A stretch of 64,000 nt of DNA from NCBI GenBank assembly GCA_965229765.1, contig CBDDJT010000003.1, forward strand, positions 1,302,001 through 1,366,000, in the 5' to 3' direction. The notes below the pieces were generated by a model. The model was not told the origin of the DNA. It saw nothing but the letters and a program-made list of their open reading frames with translations, and made no database searches. Every line of letters starts with the position of its first letter. The stretch's first letter is position 1. Both the position numbers and the translations under genes were made by a program. Positions 8,821 through 18,379 of this stretch are shown here, piece after piece. The DNA comes from ASV31 sp965229765. GTDB taxonomy: Bacteria; Pseudomonadota; Alphaproteobacteria; Rhodobacterales; Rhodobacteraceae.

Positions 8821-10082
8821 GCGCAGTGACCGATCCCACGCCTTCGGCTGCGGACAAGCTTGAATCCGGGCAACAGCGCAAGCAGCGCATCATCGGCTTC
8901 GTGCTGATCGCGCTGGCCGTCTTCGTGGTACTGGTCCTCGGGGCAGAGGGCGATGCCACCTTCCGCCTGTCGCGCCCGCGTGACGACTGGGCCTTGCCCA
9001 ACCTCGTGGTGCCGGCCGGCCCGTTCAGCTATATCGCGGGGGCGCTGCTTGCGTTCCTGGGCGCGCGCCAGTTCATCCGCGGCGGCGGACGCTGGACCTA
9101 CCTGTCACTGGGCGTAGGGCTCTTGATCGTGGTGGCGGCCTTTCTTGTCTGGGCCACCGCGGGCAAGGCGTTTTCGCTGACCGGAATGCTTCAGGCCACG
9201 ATGGTGCGCGCCGTGCCGATCGCTCTGGGCGGCCTTGCCGGTGTGCTTTGCGAGCGCGTGGGCGTGGTAAACATCGCCATCGAGGGGATGCTGCTTGCCG
9301 GGGCCTTCACAGGGGCACTGATGGGATCTGTACTTGGCGGGGTGCCCGGCCTTGTGGCCGCCGTGGCGGTGGGCGGTATCTTCGGGTTCATCCTTGCGGC
9401 GCTGGTCGTAACCTACCGAATGGACCAGATCATCGCTGGCGTTGTCATCAACCTCTTCGTTCTGGGACTGACGAGTTATGTGACGTCACAGGTGTTTTCG
9501 GAGATGCGGCACCTGAACAACGCTCCGGTCTTCCGGGCCTACAAGATCCCCGTCCTGGGCGACATTCCGGTGATCGGGCCGATCTTCTTCAACCAGAACC
9601 TGTTCGTCTATGGCGCGCTGATCCTTGTTGCCGTATCGACCTACTACCTGTTCCATACCCGCGGCGGCCTGCGTGCCCGAGCGGTCGGAGAGCACCCGCG
9701 CGCCGCCGACACGCTGGGCGTAAACGTCTACCGGACACGGTATCTGCACGTGACGCTGGGTGGCATGGTCGCGGGGTTCGGCGGGGCCTGGTTCACACTG
9801 GGATCTGTCGGCCGGTTTGACGAGAACATGACGGGGGGCCGCGGGTTCATCGGGCTGGCTGCGATGATCTTTGGCCGCTGGCACCCGGTCGGTGCGCTGG
9901 CGGCAGCACTGGTCTTCGGCTTCGCCGACTCGCTCCAGCAGAAGCTGGCGATCCTGAACACGCCGATTCCGTCCGAGTTTCTTGCGATGTCGCCCTACAT
10001 CGCCACCATCATCGTGGTTGCGGGGCTGGTGGGGCGGGCACGTCCGCCGGCGGCGGACGGCAAACCCTACGTCAAGGAATAG
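8817..10082 (+). CDS. Nucleoside ABC transporter permease 2
   Basis: 421-residue inner-membrane permease, partner of permease 1 (YufQ-like). Seen: an N-terminal extension with two hydrophobic segments before the core, then TMVRAVPIALGGLAGVLCERVGVVNIAIEGMLLAGAF, the same hallmark found in the paired permease. Last gene of the operon, followed by a strong hairpin terminator at 10086-10109. The N-terminal extension (about 120 residues before the core) is longer than in many relatives. Confidence 0.87.
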   Translation: MSAVTDPTPSAADKLESGQQRKQRIIGFVLIALAVFVVLVLGAEGDATFRLSRPRDDWALPNLVVPAGPFSYIAGALLAFLGARQFIRGGGRWTYLSLGVGLLIVVAAFLVWATAGKAFSLTGMLQATMVRAVPIALGGLAGVLCERVGVVNIAIEGMLLAGAFTGALMGSVLGGVPGLVAAVAVGGIFGFILAALVVTYRMDQIIAGVVINLFVLGLTSYVTSQVFSEMRHLNNAPVFRAYKIPVLGDIPVIGPIFFNQNLFVYGALILVAVSTYYLFHTRGGLRARAVGEHPRAADTLGVNVYRTRYLHVTLGGMVAGFGGAWFTLGSVGRFDENMTGGRGFIGLAAMIFGRWHPVGALAAALVFGFADSLQQKLAILNTPIPSEFLAMSPYIATIIVVAGLVGRARPPAADGKPYVKE

Positions 10083-10085
10083 GAA

Positions 10086-10109
10086 GCCGGGGGCGTACCG
10101 GCCCCCGGC
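10086..10109 (+). terminator. Hairpin terminator after the nucleoside ABC operon
   Basis: A 9-bp GC stem (GCCGGGGGC at 10086-10094, GCCCCCGGC at 10101-10109) with a 6-base loop and a short CCTTTC tail lies 3 bases after the permease stop and just before the convergent dabA stop; it may serve both strands. Confidence 0.72.
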
Positions 10110-10116
10110 CCTTTCA

Positions 10117-12537
10117 TCATGCAACCTGCCCCAGCATTTCCGGGACATTCTGCCCTTCCTGCGCCCACTTGAGATCGCCAATGTAGCGTTCGGCGAGATG
10201 ACCATGTTCATCAAGCCGCAAGAGGTGCAGCCAGCCGTTGTCAAAGAGCGCCCTGACACCGGGATGGCGTGCCAGGATATCTGTCATCGCAGCGCTTGGC
10301 GCTTCGATGCAGACGGACAGCCGGAGCGGTTCATGGGCGTAGCCTTCGCCGTCATGCACCGACTGCCAGGGCAGCCCGGCGCGCAGGTTGCCCCCATTGC
10401 CTTCCAGCACGCCGATGCCGCCGACAACGTTGTGCAAGAGCTTGTTGCCACCGCCGAACGCCTCTGGCGCAACGGTCGAGCCGTAGTACTGAAGGCTGAT
10501 CCAGCTGGCGACAACGACAGGTGCGGTCAGGATGAGTTCCAGCACGCCAAAGCCCTGTTCCGCGTCCTGATGCCAGTCATAGTCGTGCAGGAACGCGCGA
10601 CCCTGCAGCTTTCGGCCAGCCGTCCGGCCACGTGGCGCGGCGACAAACGCCTTGCAGCCCGCCAGACCCCATTCGGGGCGTACTTCTGCCCAGTTGCGGC
10701 TGCGCCGTGCCGGATCATCCTTGCCTTGCGCGCCGGGAAGGCGCAGCGCCCGCTCTGCGCGGCAGATGCGACCCGCATCCATGAGCCAGGCGCGAAGTGT
10801 CTTCAGGTCATCCGCGTGATCCGCAGAAGGCGCATCGGCATCGAAGATCGTGATGGTGTCCGTGGTCGTGTCGTGAAGACCAGCCACGAAGAGGGTGTCC
10901 ATCGGCACCACGATCCCGCGCGCGGCAAGACCGCTGCGCACGTCGGTATCGTTCAAGAGCAGCGCGAGAAGCCGCGCGTTGACCTCGCCCGAGTACCCGC
11001 CGCAGGCACCACAGTGCAGGCCGCTGGCATGGGGATTGTTGACGACGTTCGCCCCATGGCCAGCCAGCAGCACGAGCCGCGCGAAACCCCGCGTCAGCGA
11101 CATGGCCCGCAGCACGGTTTCCGCCGCCTCGGTCCGCGAGGCGAGATCCAGTTCGGGGTCCAGCCGGGGCGCAGGGTCGGTCGGGACCCGCGACGCGGTC
11201 AGCCCGAAACTGTCCCGCACAAGCTTGCCGCCATAAACGGGGCCCATCGCCTCGACGAAGGAAAACGACGACACTGCGGCCAGCTTGAACCGTCCCCAGG
11301 CCCGTTTCGCACGCGCGGCGTAGCGCGCCGCAAGGTCGGCCTCTTTCTGGTCGGTGGCTGTGGCGGTGCTTGTTACGGTCGGCGTCAGGAGCACGGGCAG
11401 GCGCAGTTCCTCGACATCTGACGCAAAGCCCCGATGGCCGGCCCGCAGCCCGAAGAACCCGGCAAAGCCAAGCGTTCGGATTGCAGGGTCGAGTGACTCC
11501 AGCGCGCGGCGGAACACCTCGGACCGGACATCGATACAAAACGCGGCCTGAACCGCAGGGCGGTCATCGGGGGCAGGCGCGACAGGTTCGGCCAGCGTTA
11601 TGGCCAGTTCTCGTTGAGCGGCCCTTTCCGCCGCGTCCTGCAGGATGGCATCGATCACCTGATCGGCGTCGGGCGCTGGCGGCACCGCATGTTCCGCAAG
11701 CACCGCCTGCCACGGCACGGCCACAGCCCCGCCCGCATGAGCGTGAAGCGCGGCCTCCCACGTGATGCGGATGGCCAGCAAGCCAGCGAGTGTATCGTCC
11801 GTTCCCCCGGAAAGCTCTGCCTGCCACAACAGGTAGCGGGCATATTGCGCCCAGCCGCCAAGCGAGAACAGAAGCTGGTGGAAATAGCTCTCCAAAGCTG
11901 CTTCGGGCACGCCAAGCAGATCGACCGCCCGGGCGATGGCAGTTCCGGCATCCTCCGGAGCCTCATGAACGGCAAGGCCAAATCCCCGAAGCCCAAGGAT
12001 CTCGGGCGTCAGGTCATGGGCGGCGAATGCCCGCCACGAGGCCCAGGCGTTCCGCCCTTGCGGTGCCTTCCAGAGTGCTTGCCCCGCGTCGAACCGCGCC
12101 GCCGCCCAGACACCGAGACGATCGGCCAGAATGGCGGGCCAGTCGGTCCCCCCGATCTCGGCGACTAGATCGGCGACGGTCGGCAACCGGACGGGGCCGG
12201 CGCGATCGGACTTGGCGGCAGCCACAAGCGCGGCGACCCCGTCAGGCCGGTTCGCGTGCGGGCAGGCCGCCAGCGCCGCGTCCAGATCAATGGTGGCGAT
12301 ACGGCCATCGGCGATCTGCGCATGGTACCAGTCGCGCGGCATGGTCACGGCCACACCCCCGACGCGCGCCAGCCGCGCCCCTGCATCCGCCAGTGTTTCA
12401 GAAGTCTGGCCCAGAAACGGATTGACCGCGACACTGGAGGCCAGCGGCCAGACCGGCGGTATGCGGCGCAAGGCGGCATCGGCGGCAGCGGTCAGCCCGG
12501 GCCGTGCAGGTCCTGCTTGGGGAAGGATACGGGTCAT
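10117..12537 (-). CDS. dabA: DabA, inorganic-carbon transporter zinc subunit (DUF2309)
   Basis: 806-residue soluble/peripheral protein of the DUF2309 (YbcC) family, shown in Halothiobacillus to form with DabB an energy-coupled CO2 uptake/hydration complex resembling beta-carbonic anhydrase. Seen: the N-terminal VAVNPFLGQ segment, the predicted zinc-site CxD in FCIDVRSE (Cys334, Asp336), His494 in LAGHG and Cys509 in LHCGACGG. All four ligand positions look intact. It lies 30 bases downstream of dabB, and a divergent LysR gene is upstream of the pair. Confidence 0.92.
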   Translation of the reverse strand: MTRILPQAGPARPGLTAAADAALRRIPPVWPLASSVAVNPFLGQTSETLADAGARLARVGGVAVTMPRDWYHAQIADGRIATIDLDAALAACPHANRPDGVAALVAAAKSDRAGPVRLPTVADLVAEIGGTDWPAILADRLGVWAAARFDAGQALWKAPQGRNAWASWRAFAAHDLTPEILGLRGFGLAVHEAPEDAGTAIARAVDLLGVPEAALESYFHQLLFSLGGWAQYARYLLWQAELSGGTDDTLAGLLAIRITWEAALHAHAGGAVAVPWQAVLAEHAVPPAPDADQVIDAILQDAAERAAQRELAITLAEPVAPAPDDRPAVQAAFCIDVRSEVFRRALESLDPAIRTLGFAGFFGLRAGHRGFASDVEELRLPVLLTPTVTSTATATDQKEADLAARYAARAKRAWGRFKLAAVSSFSFVEAMGPVYGGKLVRDSFGLTASRVPTDPAPRLDPELDLASRTEAAETVLRAMSLTRGFARLVLLAGHGANVVNNPHASGLHCGACGGYSGEVNARLLALLLNDTDVRSGLAARGIVVPMDTLFVAGLHDTTTDTITIFDADAPSADHADDLKTLRAWLMDAGRICRAERALRLPGAQGKDDPARRSRNWAEVRPEWGLAGCKAFVAAPRGRTAGRKLQGRAFLHDYDWHQDAEQGFGVLELILTAPVVVASWISLQYYGSTVAPEAFGGGNKLLHNVVGGIGVLEGNGGNLRAGLPWQSVHDGEGYAHEPLRLSVCIEAPSAAMTDILARHPGVRALFDNGWLHLLRLDEHGHLAERYIGDLKWAQEGQNVPEMLGQVA

Positions 12538-12567
12538 CTTGGCATCTCCTTTCGGCTATCCGTGGGA

Positions 12568-14094
12568 TCAGGCGGACCGGCGCGGTTGGGCCCAGCCGCC
12601 CAGCATCCGATCAAGCGCTGCATTCGCGTAGAGCCCGTTGGCCAGATGCACACGCAGCCCAGCGGCAGCGGGGTGGTATGCCCAAAGGGGGAACAGTGCC
12701 TGGGCCAGGGCCACCGCACCGAAACTGAAGAGCGCCAGAACGATCAGCGCCGTTTCCAACGGCCCCGGCGCGGGCGTTGCGGGAAGGACCCCGGCTGTCA
12801 GCCACTCGGCGCCAGTCTGAAGCGCGAAGTAGCTGGTCGATGCGGCGGCGGCGTACGCCACCGTCCGCCGGGTCAGGGCGCGCGGCGCGGCATCGGCAAG
12901 GCCCTGCGCAATGAGGTAGGCCACGCCGAAGACCAGGATCGCGCCCAAGGCAATGGCTTGCGGCGACTTGGTGTCGAACCCGAAGCCGAGGCCGATCACG
13001 GCGTAGATCAGCAGCGCCAGCGCAAAGGCCCTGCGAACCGCCCGTGCATCGGGCACCGCAACCGGGCCCGGGCGCCGTATGGCGGCCACCTGCTCGACCG
13101 CGGCGCCAGAGGCAAGGAAGGCATGCGCCTTGTAAAGCGAGTGGGCCACGATGTGCAGCAGCGCGAGCGGGAAGAGCGCAAGCCCGCACTGCAGGATCAT
13201 GAAACCCATCTGCGCGATCGTCGACCACGCCAGCGAGGTCTTGACCGCCGTCTGGGTCAACATCACCAGGCCACCGAAAAGCGCCGTGAATCCGCCGAGG
13301 ATCACCAGCACGGCCAGCACACCCGGCGCCAGCAGCATCACGTCGGCAAACCTTATCAAGAGGAATCCACCGGCGTTGATGACGCCCGCATGCAGCAGGG
13401 CGGACACCGGTGTCGGCGCCTCCATCACCTCTGTCAGCCAGCCGTGAAACGGAAACTGCGCCGATTTCAGCGCCGCGGCGACGGCAAGAAGCGCCGCGGC
13501 CCAGACAACGCCTGCGGGCGCCAGGCCCTGAGCGGCGGCGGCAAGGATCGCGCCGATATCGAAGGTACCATAGCCGGTGGCGAGAAGCACCGCGGCACCA
13601 ACCAGAGCCGCATCGCCTGCCCGAGAGACAACGACATTCTTGCGTGCCGCGCGCTGCGCTGCGGGCCTGTCAGGATAGAACAAGAGCAGCCGATGCAGGA
13701 ACACACCGGTCGCGATCCAGGCAACGCTGAGGACCACGAGATTGCCGGCCTGCACAAGAACCAGCACGCTGGCCAGCGTGGCGGCCATCCAGCCCATGAA
13801 CGCGCCCTGCCGGTTCTCGCCATCGAGGTAGCTGGCTGCGAAGCGCAGCACGATCCAGCCAATGAAGGACACCAGCAGAAGAAGCGTGGCGCTGACCGCA
13901 TCCAAGGACACCGCCGTGCCGCCAAGGGAGACCAGTGCAATCACCGAGGCGATGGCCCCCAGCAGCGCAACAAGCGCGCCGGCCTGCACAAGACGCAGGG
14001 TCGCGATCGGCCGACGCCCCGGTGTGAGCAACGAGAGCACTGCAACGGCCAGCAGCGCGGCGGGTCCGATGAGGGGGAGGACAAGAGACTGCAT
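12568..14094 (-). CDS. dabB: DabB, NuoL-like proton-channel subunit
   Basis: 508-residue, highly hydrophobic inner-membrane protein of the proton-conducting NuoL/MrpA family, with about 13-14 predicted membrane segments. Seen: motifs of the antiporter core such as WSTIAQMGFMILQCGLALFPLALLHIVAHSLYKAHAFLASG and a FPFHGWLTEVMEAPTPVSALLHAG segment. It is adjacent to dabA and not to other nuo or mrp genes, so it is the DabB partner rather than complex I. It would supply the ion gradient that drives inorganic-carbon accumulation. Confidence 0.9.
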   Translation of the reverse strand: MQSLVLPLIGPAALLAVAVLSLLTPGRRPIATLRLVQAGALVALLGAIASVIALVSLGGTAVSLDAVSATLLLLVSFIGWIVLRFAASYLDGENRQGAFMGWMAATLASVLVLVQAGNLVVLSVAWIATGVFLHRLLLFYPDRPAAQRAARKNVVVSRAGDAALVGAAVLLATGYGTFDIGAILAAAAQGLAPAGVVWAAALLAVAAALKSAQFPFHGWLTEVMEAPTPVSALLHAGVINAGGFLLIRFADVMLLAPGVLAVLVILGGFTALFGGLVMLTQTAVKTSLAWSTIAQMGFMILQCGLALFPLALLHIVAHSLYKAHAFLASGAAVEQVAAIRRPGPVAVPDARAVRRAFALALLIYAVIGLGFGFDTKSPQAIALGAILVFGVAYLIAQGLADAAPRALTRRTVAYAAAASTSYFALQTGAEWLTAGVLPATPAPGPLETALIVLALFSFGAVALAQALFPLWAYHPAAAGLRVHLANGLYANAALDRMLGGWAQPRRSA

Positions 14095-14177
14095 GGCACG
14101 GCCTTTCCATTCGGATCGAAGGTGCCGTGGGATCTAGAAGGGCCAGAACGAGAATAAAAATATATTGTTTGATAAAT

Positions 14178-14200
14178 TTCGTTCTATTAAAGAGAACGAA
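14178..14200. promoter_or_regulatory. Perfect inverted repeat in the dabB/LysR divergent region
   Basis: TTCGTTCT (14178-14185), 7 bases, AGAACGAA (14193-14200): a perfect 8-bp inverted repeat in an AT-rich region between dabB and the LysR gene. The right arm reaches the first base of the LysR start codon. A further AGAACGA half site lies near 14145. This fits a LysR-type operator controlling dabAB and the regulator itself. Confidence 0.6.
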
Positions 14201-15123
14201 TGTCACTCAACTATCATCACCTGCGCTACTTTCAGATGGTCGCGCATGAGGGCAACCTGACCCGCGCGGCCGAAAAGCTGAACGTGTCACAGTCGGCCCT
14301 TTCGACCCAGATCCGCCAGTTGGAAGACCGGCTTGGCCAGCCTCTCTTTGAAAGGCGCGGGCGCGCGCTGCACCTGACCGAGGCGGGACGCATCGCGCTG
14401 GACCACGCAGACGTGATCTTTGCCGCCGGTCAGGAATTGGTGGCGACACTTGGTCAGGCAGGACTGGCCCGGCGGGCGCTGCGCATCGGGTCCCTGTCCA
14501 CTTTGTCCCGCAACTTTCAGCTTGGGTTCCTGCGCCCTGTTCTGGGGCGCCGCGATGTCGAGGTCGTTCTTCGGTCCGGCAGCGCGGGAGAACTGTTCGA
14601 GGCGCTGGCCGCGCTCCATCTCGATCTGGTGCTGACCAACCAGCCGCCGCCAGAGGACGCGCTGTCGCGGTTCATCGTGCAAAGGATCGACGAACAGCCG
14701 GTCAGCCTGATCGGGCGGGCGTCGCAGGCAGAGCGAGGTCTGCCGGTCGAGAAGATCCTGAGCGCTGCGCCGTTGCTTTTGCCCAGCCGGGGCACCGGCA
14801 TCCGCATGGGGTTCGACGCGCTTGCCGATCGTCTGGATATCGCGCCGCAAATCGCCGCCGAAGTCGATGACATGGCGATGCTTCGCCTGCTTGCCCGCGA
14901 AGGCGCCGGGCTTGCCGTGCTGCCGCCCATCGTGGTGCTGGACGAACTGCGGCAGGGCCAGTTGGTCGAGTTTGCAAAGCTGCCCAACCTGACCGAGGCG
15001 TTCTTTGGCGTCACCATCGACAGGCGGTTTCCCAATCCGCTGCTGAAGTCGTTGTTGGCCGATGCAGAAAAGACCGCCCGGGTGCGCGTAAACCGTCTGG
15101 AAACCGACCAGGGCCAAGATTGA
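14200..15123 (+). CDS. LysR-family regulator of the dabAB operon
   Basis: 307-residue LysR-type transcriptional regulator. Seen: N-terminal winged helix-turn-helix (MVAHEGNLTRAAEKLNVSQSALSTQIRQLEDRLGQPLFER, about residues 11-50), then a LysR substrate-binding domain. It is divergent from dabB and separated by 105 bases carrying a perfect 8-bp inverted repeat, so control of dabAB is likely. The N-terminus resembles the NhaR-like subgroup; the inducer is unknown. Confidence 0.85.
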   Translation: MSLNYHHLRYFQMVAHEGNLTRAAEKLNVSQSALSTQIRQLEDRLGQPLFERRGRALHLTEAGRIALDHADVIFAAGQELVATLGQAGLARRALRIGSLSTLSRNFQLGFLRPVLGRRDVEVVLRSGSAGELFEALAALHLDLVLTNQPPPEDALSRFIVQRIDEQPVSLIGRASQAERGLPVEKILSAAPLLLPSRGTGIRMGFDALADRLDIAPQIAAEVDDMAMLRLLAREGAGLAVLPPIVVLDELRQGQLVEFAKLPNLTEAFFGVTIDRRFPNPLLKSLLADAEKTARVRVNRLETDQGQD

Positions 15124-15261
15124 ACCCAGGCTCCCTGACCGGGCCCGGACCGGAATGGAGAGAAGGGGTTTTGGAATTCGCGCTCTACACATATCCTGCG
15201 GTCATCGGGCCGACACACGAACCAGACCAGCCAGACCACGGGCCACGAGGCAGCAGAAAGC

Positions 15262-16977
15262 ATGACGCGCAAGTCAGACACGGGGGGCTTTGTCTCTCGC
15301 ACCGGTATTCGCGGGCTGTTCGCGGCGACGCTGATCTTCAGCGTGTTCACGAATATCCTGATGCTGACCGGTCCCCTGTTCATGTTGCAGGTCTATGACC
15401 GCGTTCTCGGATCAAGATCCGAGGAAACGCTGGTCACTCTGTTCGGTCTGGTTGCCGTCCTGTACCTGTTTTACGGCATCCTCGACCATGCCCGGGGGCG
15501 GGTAATGGCCCGCGCCGGCGCGCGGGTTCAGACAACGCTGGACACCGACGTGTTTCGCCGGCTCTTGCAGCGGGCAGCCCGCAGAGACGGCCCGTCCTCG
15601 GCGTCGATGCAGGATGTCGATGCGCTGCGCACGCTTTTTGGGGCACCCGTCATTCTGGCGTTGTTCGACATCCCGTGGACCCCATTGTTTCTTCTCGCAA
15701 TCTTCCTGTTTCATCCGCTGATGGGCTGGCTTGCACTTGCTGGGGGCGCTTTTCTGATCGCATTGGCCATAGCCAACCAACTCCGCACTTCGGCGCAATT
15801 GAACGACAGCGTCGTCGGCTTCGTGCGCGCACGCCACCTTGCCGAACAGGCCCGCGCGGCGGCGGAACTGGTTTGGGCCCAGGGCATGGCCGGCGCCGTC
15901 ACCGATCGGTGGGCACGGCTTCACGACGACGCGGTGGACAAGACGCTGCTGGCGAATGATCGAACCGGGCTGTTCGGCTCTGCCGCGCGGGCCTTCCGGT
16001 TCTTTCTTCAATCCGCCATCCTGGCCCTTGGGGCCTGGCTGGTTCTTCGGGGCGAACTCACCGCGGGCGCGATGATTGCCAGCTCGATCCTTCTGGGCCG
16101 GGCACTGGCCCCTGTGGAAACCGGAATCGCCCAATGGGCCGTGGTGCAGCGCGCGCGCAGCGCCTGGAAGAACCTGCGTACCCTGCTGACGGACGACGCC
16201 GAAGCCGCGCCGAGAACGGAACTGCCCGCACCATCAGCCAGCCTTGCTGTACACGGCGTATCGGTGGTGTTGGCACGCGGCACGCCGCCGACACTGCACA
16301 ACATCTCATTCACCTTGTCCCCGGGCGAAGCAATCGGCGTTATCGGACGCAGCGGTTCGGGCAAGACGACACTGGCGCGGGTCATGCTGGGGATCGTGGC
16401 CCCGACCGCCGGAGAGGTACGGCTGTCGGGCGCCACGCTGGACCAGTATGGTCCCGAAACGCTTGGGCGCCATGTGGGATATCTTCCTCAGGATGTGCGC
16501 CTGTTCGACGGAACCGTGGCAGAGAACATTGCCCAGATGGCCGCCGAACCAGACGACGCCCGCGTCGTGGCGGCGGCAAGACAAGCCCAGGTGCACGACA
16601 TCGTGCTGAAGCTTCCGCACGGTTATGACACGCGGATCGGCATGGACGACGCGCAACTTTCGGGTGGACAGAAGCAACGGCTGGCGCTTGCCCGTGCTCT
16701 TTACAACGACCCCGTCCTGCTGGTGCTGGATGAACCGAATTCCGCGCTTGATGCCGAAGGATCAGAAGCGCTGAACGCCGTCGTCACCGCCATGAAGGCG
16801 GCGGGAAAGGGGGTCATCCTGATGACGCATCGTCCGACCGCGATAACGTGCTGCGACAAGCTGCTGGTGCTTGATGGGGGGCGTGCAGCCGGGTTCGGGC
16901 CGCGCGACGACATCCTGCGATCCCTCTTGAAGAACGCCAATGAGGTAAAGCGTGCCATCGGCAAAGCGGGAGGGTGA
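15262..16977 (+). CDS. Type I secretion permease/ATPase (PrtD-type)
   Basis: 571-residue ABC exporter half: an N-terminal membrane domain with about six segments (first at residues 15-40, IRGLFAATLIFSVFTNILMLTGPLFML) and a C-terminal ATPase with Walker A GRSGSGKTT (about 361-369), signature LSGGQKQRLALARAL (about 465) and Walker B LLVLDEPNSALD. No N-terminal C39 peptidase or C39-like domain, so it is of the PrtD/AprD type that exports proteins with C-terminal signals. A HlyD adaptor follows. No outer-membrane TolC gene or RTX substrate is nearby. Confidence 0.88.
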   Translation: MTRKSDTGGFVSRTGIRGLFAATLIFSVFTNILMLTGPLFMLQVYDRVLGSRSEETLVTLFGLVAVLYLFYGILDHARGRVMARAGARVQTTLDTDVFRRLLQRAARRDGPSSASMQDVDALRTLFGAPVILALFDIPWTPLFLLAIFLFHPLMGWLALAGGAFLIALAIANQLRTSAQLNDSVVGFVRARHLAEQARAAAELVWAQGMAGAVTDRWARLHDDAVDKTLLANDRTGLFGSAARAFRFFLQSAILALGAWLVLRGELTAGAMIASSILLGRALAPVETGIAQWAVVQRARSAWKNLRTLLTDDAEAAPRTELPAPSASLAVHGVSVVLARGTPPTLHNISFTLSPGEAIGVIGRSGSGKTTLARVMLGIVAPTAGEVRLSGATLDQYGPETLGRHVGYLPQDVRLFDGTVAENIAQMAAEPDDARVVAAARQAQVHDIVLKLPHGYDTRIGMDDAQLSGGQKQRLALARALYNDPVLLVLDEPNSALDAEGSEALNAVVTAMKAAGKGVILMTHRPTAITCCDKLLVLDGGRAAGFGPRDDILRSLLKNANEVKRAIGKAGG

Positions 16978-16984
16978 CAGGGCA

Positions 16985-18280
16985 ATGCGACAAACCCATG
17001 GCGTCCGCCGCCACCTGATCGTCGGTTTCTCGGCCATCGCGCTTCTTCTGGGCACGCTGGGCGCATGGAGCCTTGGGACCCAGATCGCCGGCGCGGTTCT
17101 GGCGAATGGCACGGTGCAAGTCGAAAGCGACCGACAGGTGATCCAGCACCCGGACGGCGGTGTGGTGGGCGAGATCCTTGCCCGCGACGGCGACGCAGTG
17201 GCCCCCGGCGATGTGCTTGTGCGACTGGACGGCACGTTCCTTCGATCGGAACTTGTGATCGTCGAGCGTCAACTGGCCGAGATATTCGCCCGGCGCACCC
17301 GCCTGCTGGCGGAGCGCGACACCGCCGACGACCTTGTGCCCGGCAATCTGCCCGGTTTCGCCATTGTCACCGAAGCGCAGATCGCCGAACAGGTCGAGGG
17401 CCAGCGTGACCTGTTCCTGGCCCGGCGCGCCGCACTCTCGCAGGAACAGGACCAACTGGCCGAACAGCAGGCGCAGATTGCCGCCCAGATCGACGGGGCA
17501 AGGGCACAACTTACAGCGCTTGAACGCCAGCAGGCGTTGATCGGCCAGGAACTGGCCGACGTTCAGACGCTCTTTGACCGCGGGCTGATGCAGGCTTCGC
17601 GGCTGCTGGAACTGCAACGCGAAGAGGCCCGCCTGCAGGGTGAGATCGGCCGCCTGCTTTCGGCCATCGCCGAGGCCCGGACGCGAATCTCTGGCCTTCA
17701 GATCGAGCGTTTGAGGCTGGCGGAGTCACGCCGCGAAGAAGCGATCACCCAGTTGCGCGACCTTCAATACGCCGAAATCGAACTGGAAGAGCGCCGCCTG
17801 GGGCTGACCGAGCAACTGGCGCGGCTGGACATAAGGGCACCGGTCGCGGGCACTGTGTTCGGGTCACGGATCGCGGCGCTGCAATCGGTGGTTCAGGCGG
17901 CAGAGGCGATGATGTACGTGGTGCCCGGCGACCAGCCCCTTCAGGTCTCGGCGCGGATCGACCCGATCGACATCGATCAGGTCTTCGTCGGCCAGCAGGT
18001 ATCGTTGGTGTTCACGGCCTTCAGCCAACGCACCACGCCGCGCCTGTCCGGCACCGTGGTACAAATCTCGGCGGACGCCGCAATTGACGAGGCGACGGGG
18101 CAGGCATTCTACGAGGCGGTCGTTGCACCTGACATTGCGGCACTTGACCCGGACCTGACCGGACGCCTCTTGCCGGGTATGCCGGTCGAGGTGCACCTGA
18201 GGACAGAAAACCGCACCCCCCTGTCCTATCTGACCCAGCCACTGACGGTCTATTTTTCACGTGCTTTGCGAGAGGGTTAA
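16985..18280 (+). CDS. HlyD-family type I secretion periplasmic adaptor
   Basis: 431-residue membrane-fusion protein: one N-terminal membrane segment (about residues 11-33), a lipoyl-like hinge (QHPDGGVVGEILARDGDAVAPGDVLVRLDG), a long coiled-coil region rich in Glu, Gln and Arg (about residues 95-280), then a second lipoyl half (LDIRAPVAGTVFG) and a beta-barrel end. ATG 16985 is preferred: GGAGGG lies about 12 bases upstream, while a GTG at 16952 is inside the ABC gene. It links the ABC exporter to an outer-membrane channel encoded elsewhere. Confidence 0.88.
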   Translation: MRQTHGVRRHLIVGFSAIALLLGTLGAWSLGTQIAGAVLANGTVQVESDRQVIQHPDGGVVGEILARDGDAVAPGDVLVRLDGTFLRSELVIVERQLAEIFARRTRLLAERDTADDLVPGNLPGFAIVTEAQIAEQVEGQRDLFLARRAALSQEQDQLAEQQAQIAAQIDGARAQLTALERQQALIGQELADVQTLFDRGLMQASRLLELQREEARLQGEIGRLLSAIAEARTRISGLQIERLRLAESRREEAITQLRDLQYAEIELEERRLGLTEQLARLDIRAPVAGTVFGSRIAALQSVVQAAEAMMYVVPGDQPLQVSARIDPIDIDQVFVGQQVSLVFTAFSQRTTPRLSGTVVQISADAAIDEATGQAFYEAVVAPDIAALDPDLTGRLLPGMPVEVHLRTENRTPLSYLTQPLTVYFSRALREG

Positions 18281-18379
18281 GCGCGCCCACCCGCAACCTG
18301 GGGCACATCTGGCCAGATCGACAGGCGGGCAGAAATGCCCGGCGACCCTGCGAGACATAGGTGTCATGGCCGCCCGGCC

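Noticed and set aside
12568..14094. NADH dehydrogenase subunit 5 (complex I or Mrp antiporter)
   Set aside because: No other nuo or mrp genes nearby; adjacency to DabA makes DabB the better call.
12256..14157. Long plus-strand open frame (over 600 codons) antisense to dabA/dabB
   Set aside because: Shadow of the high-GC coding strand: composition is Arg/Gly/Gln/His-rich, no family match, no ribosome site, and both minus-strand genes have clear motifs.
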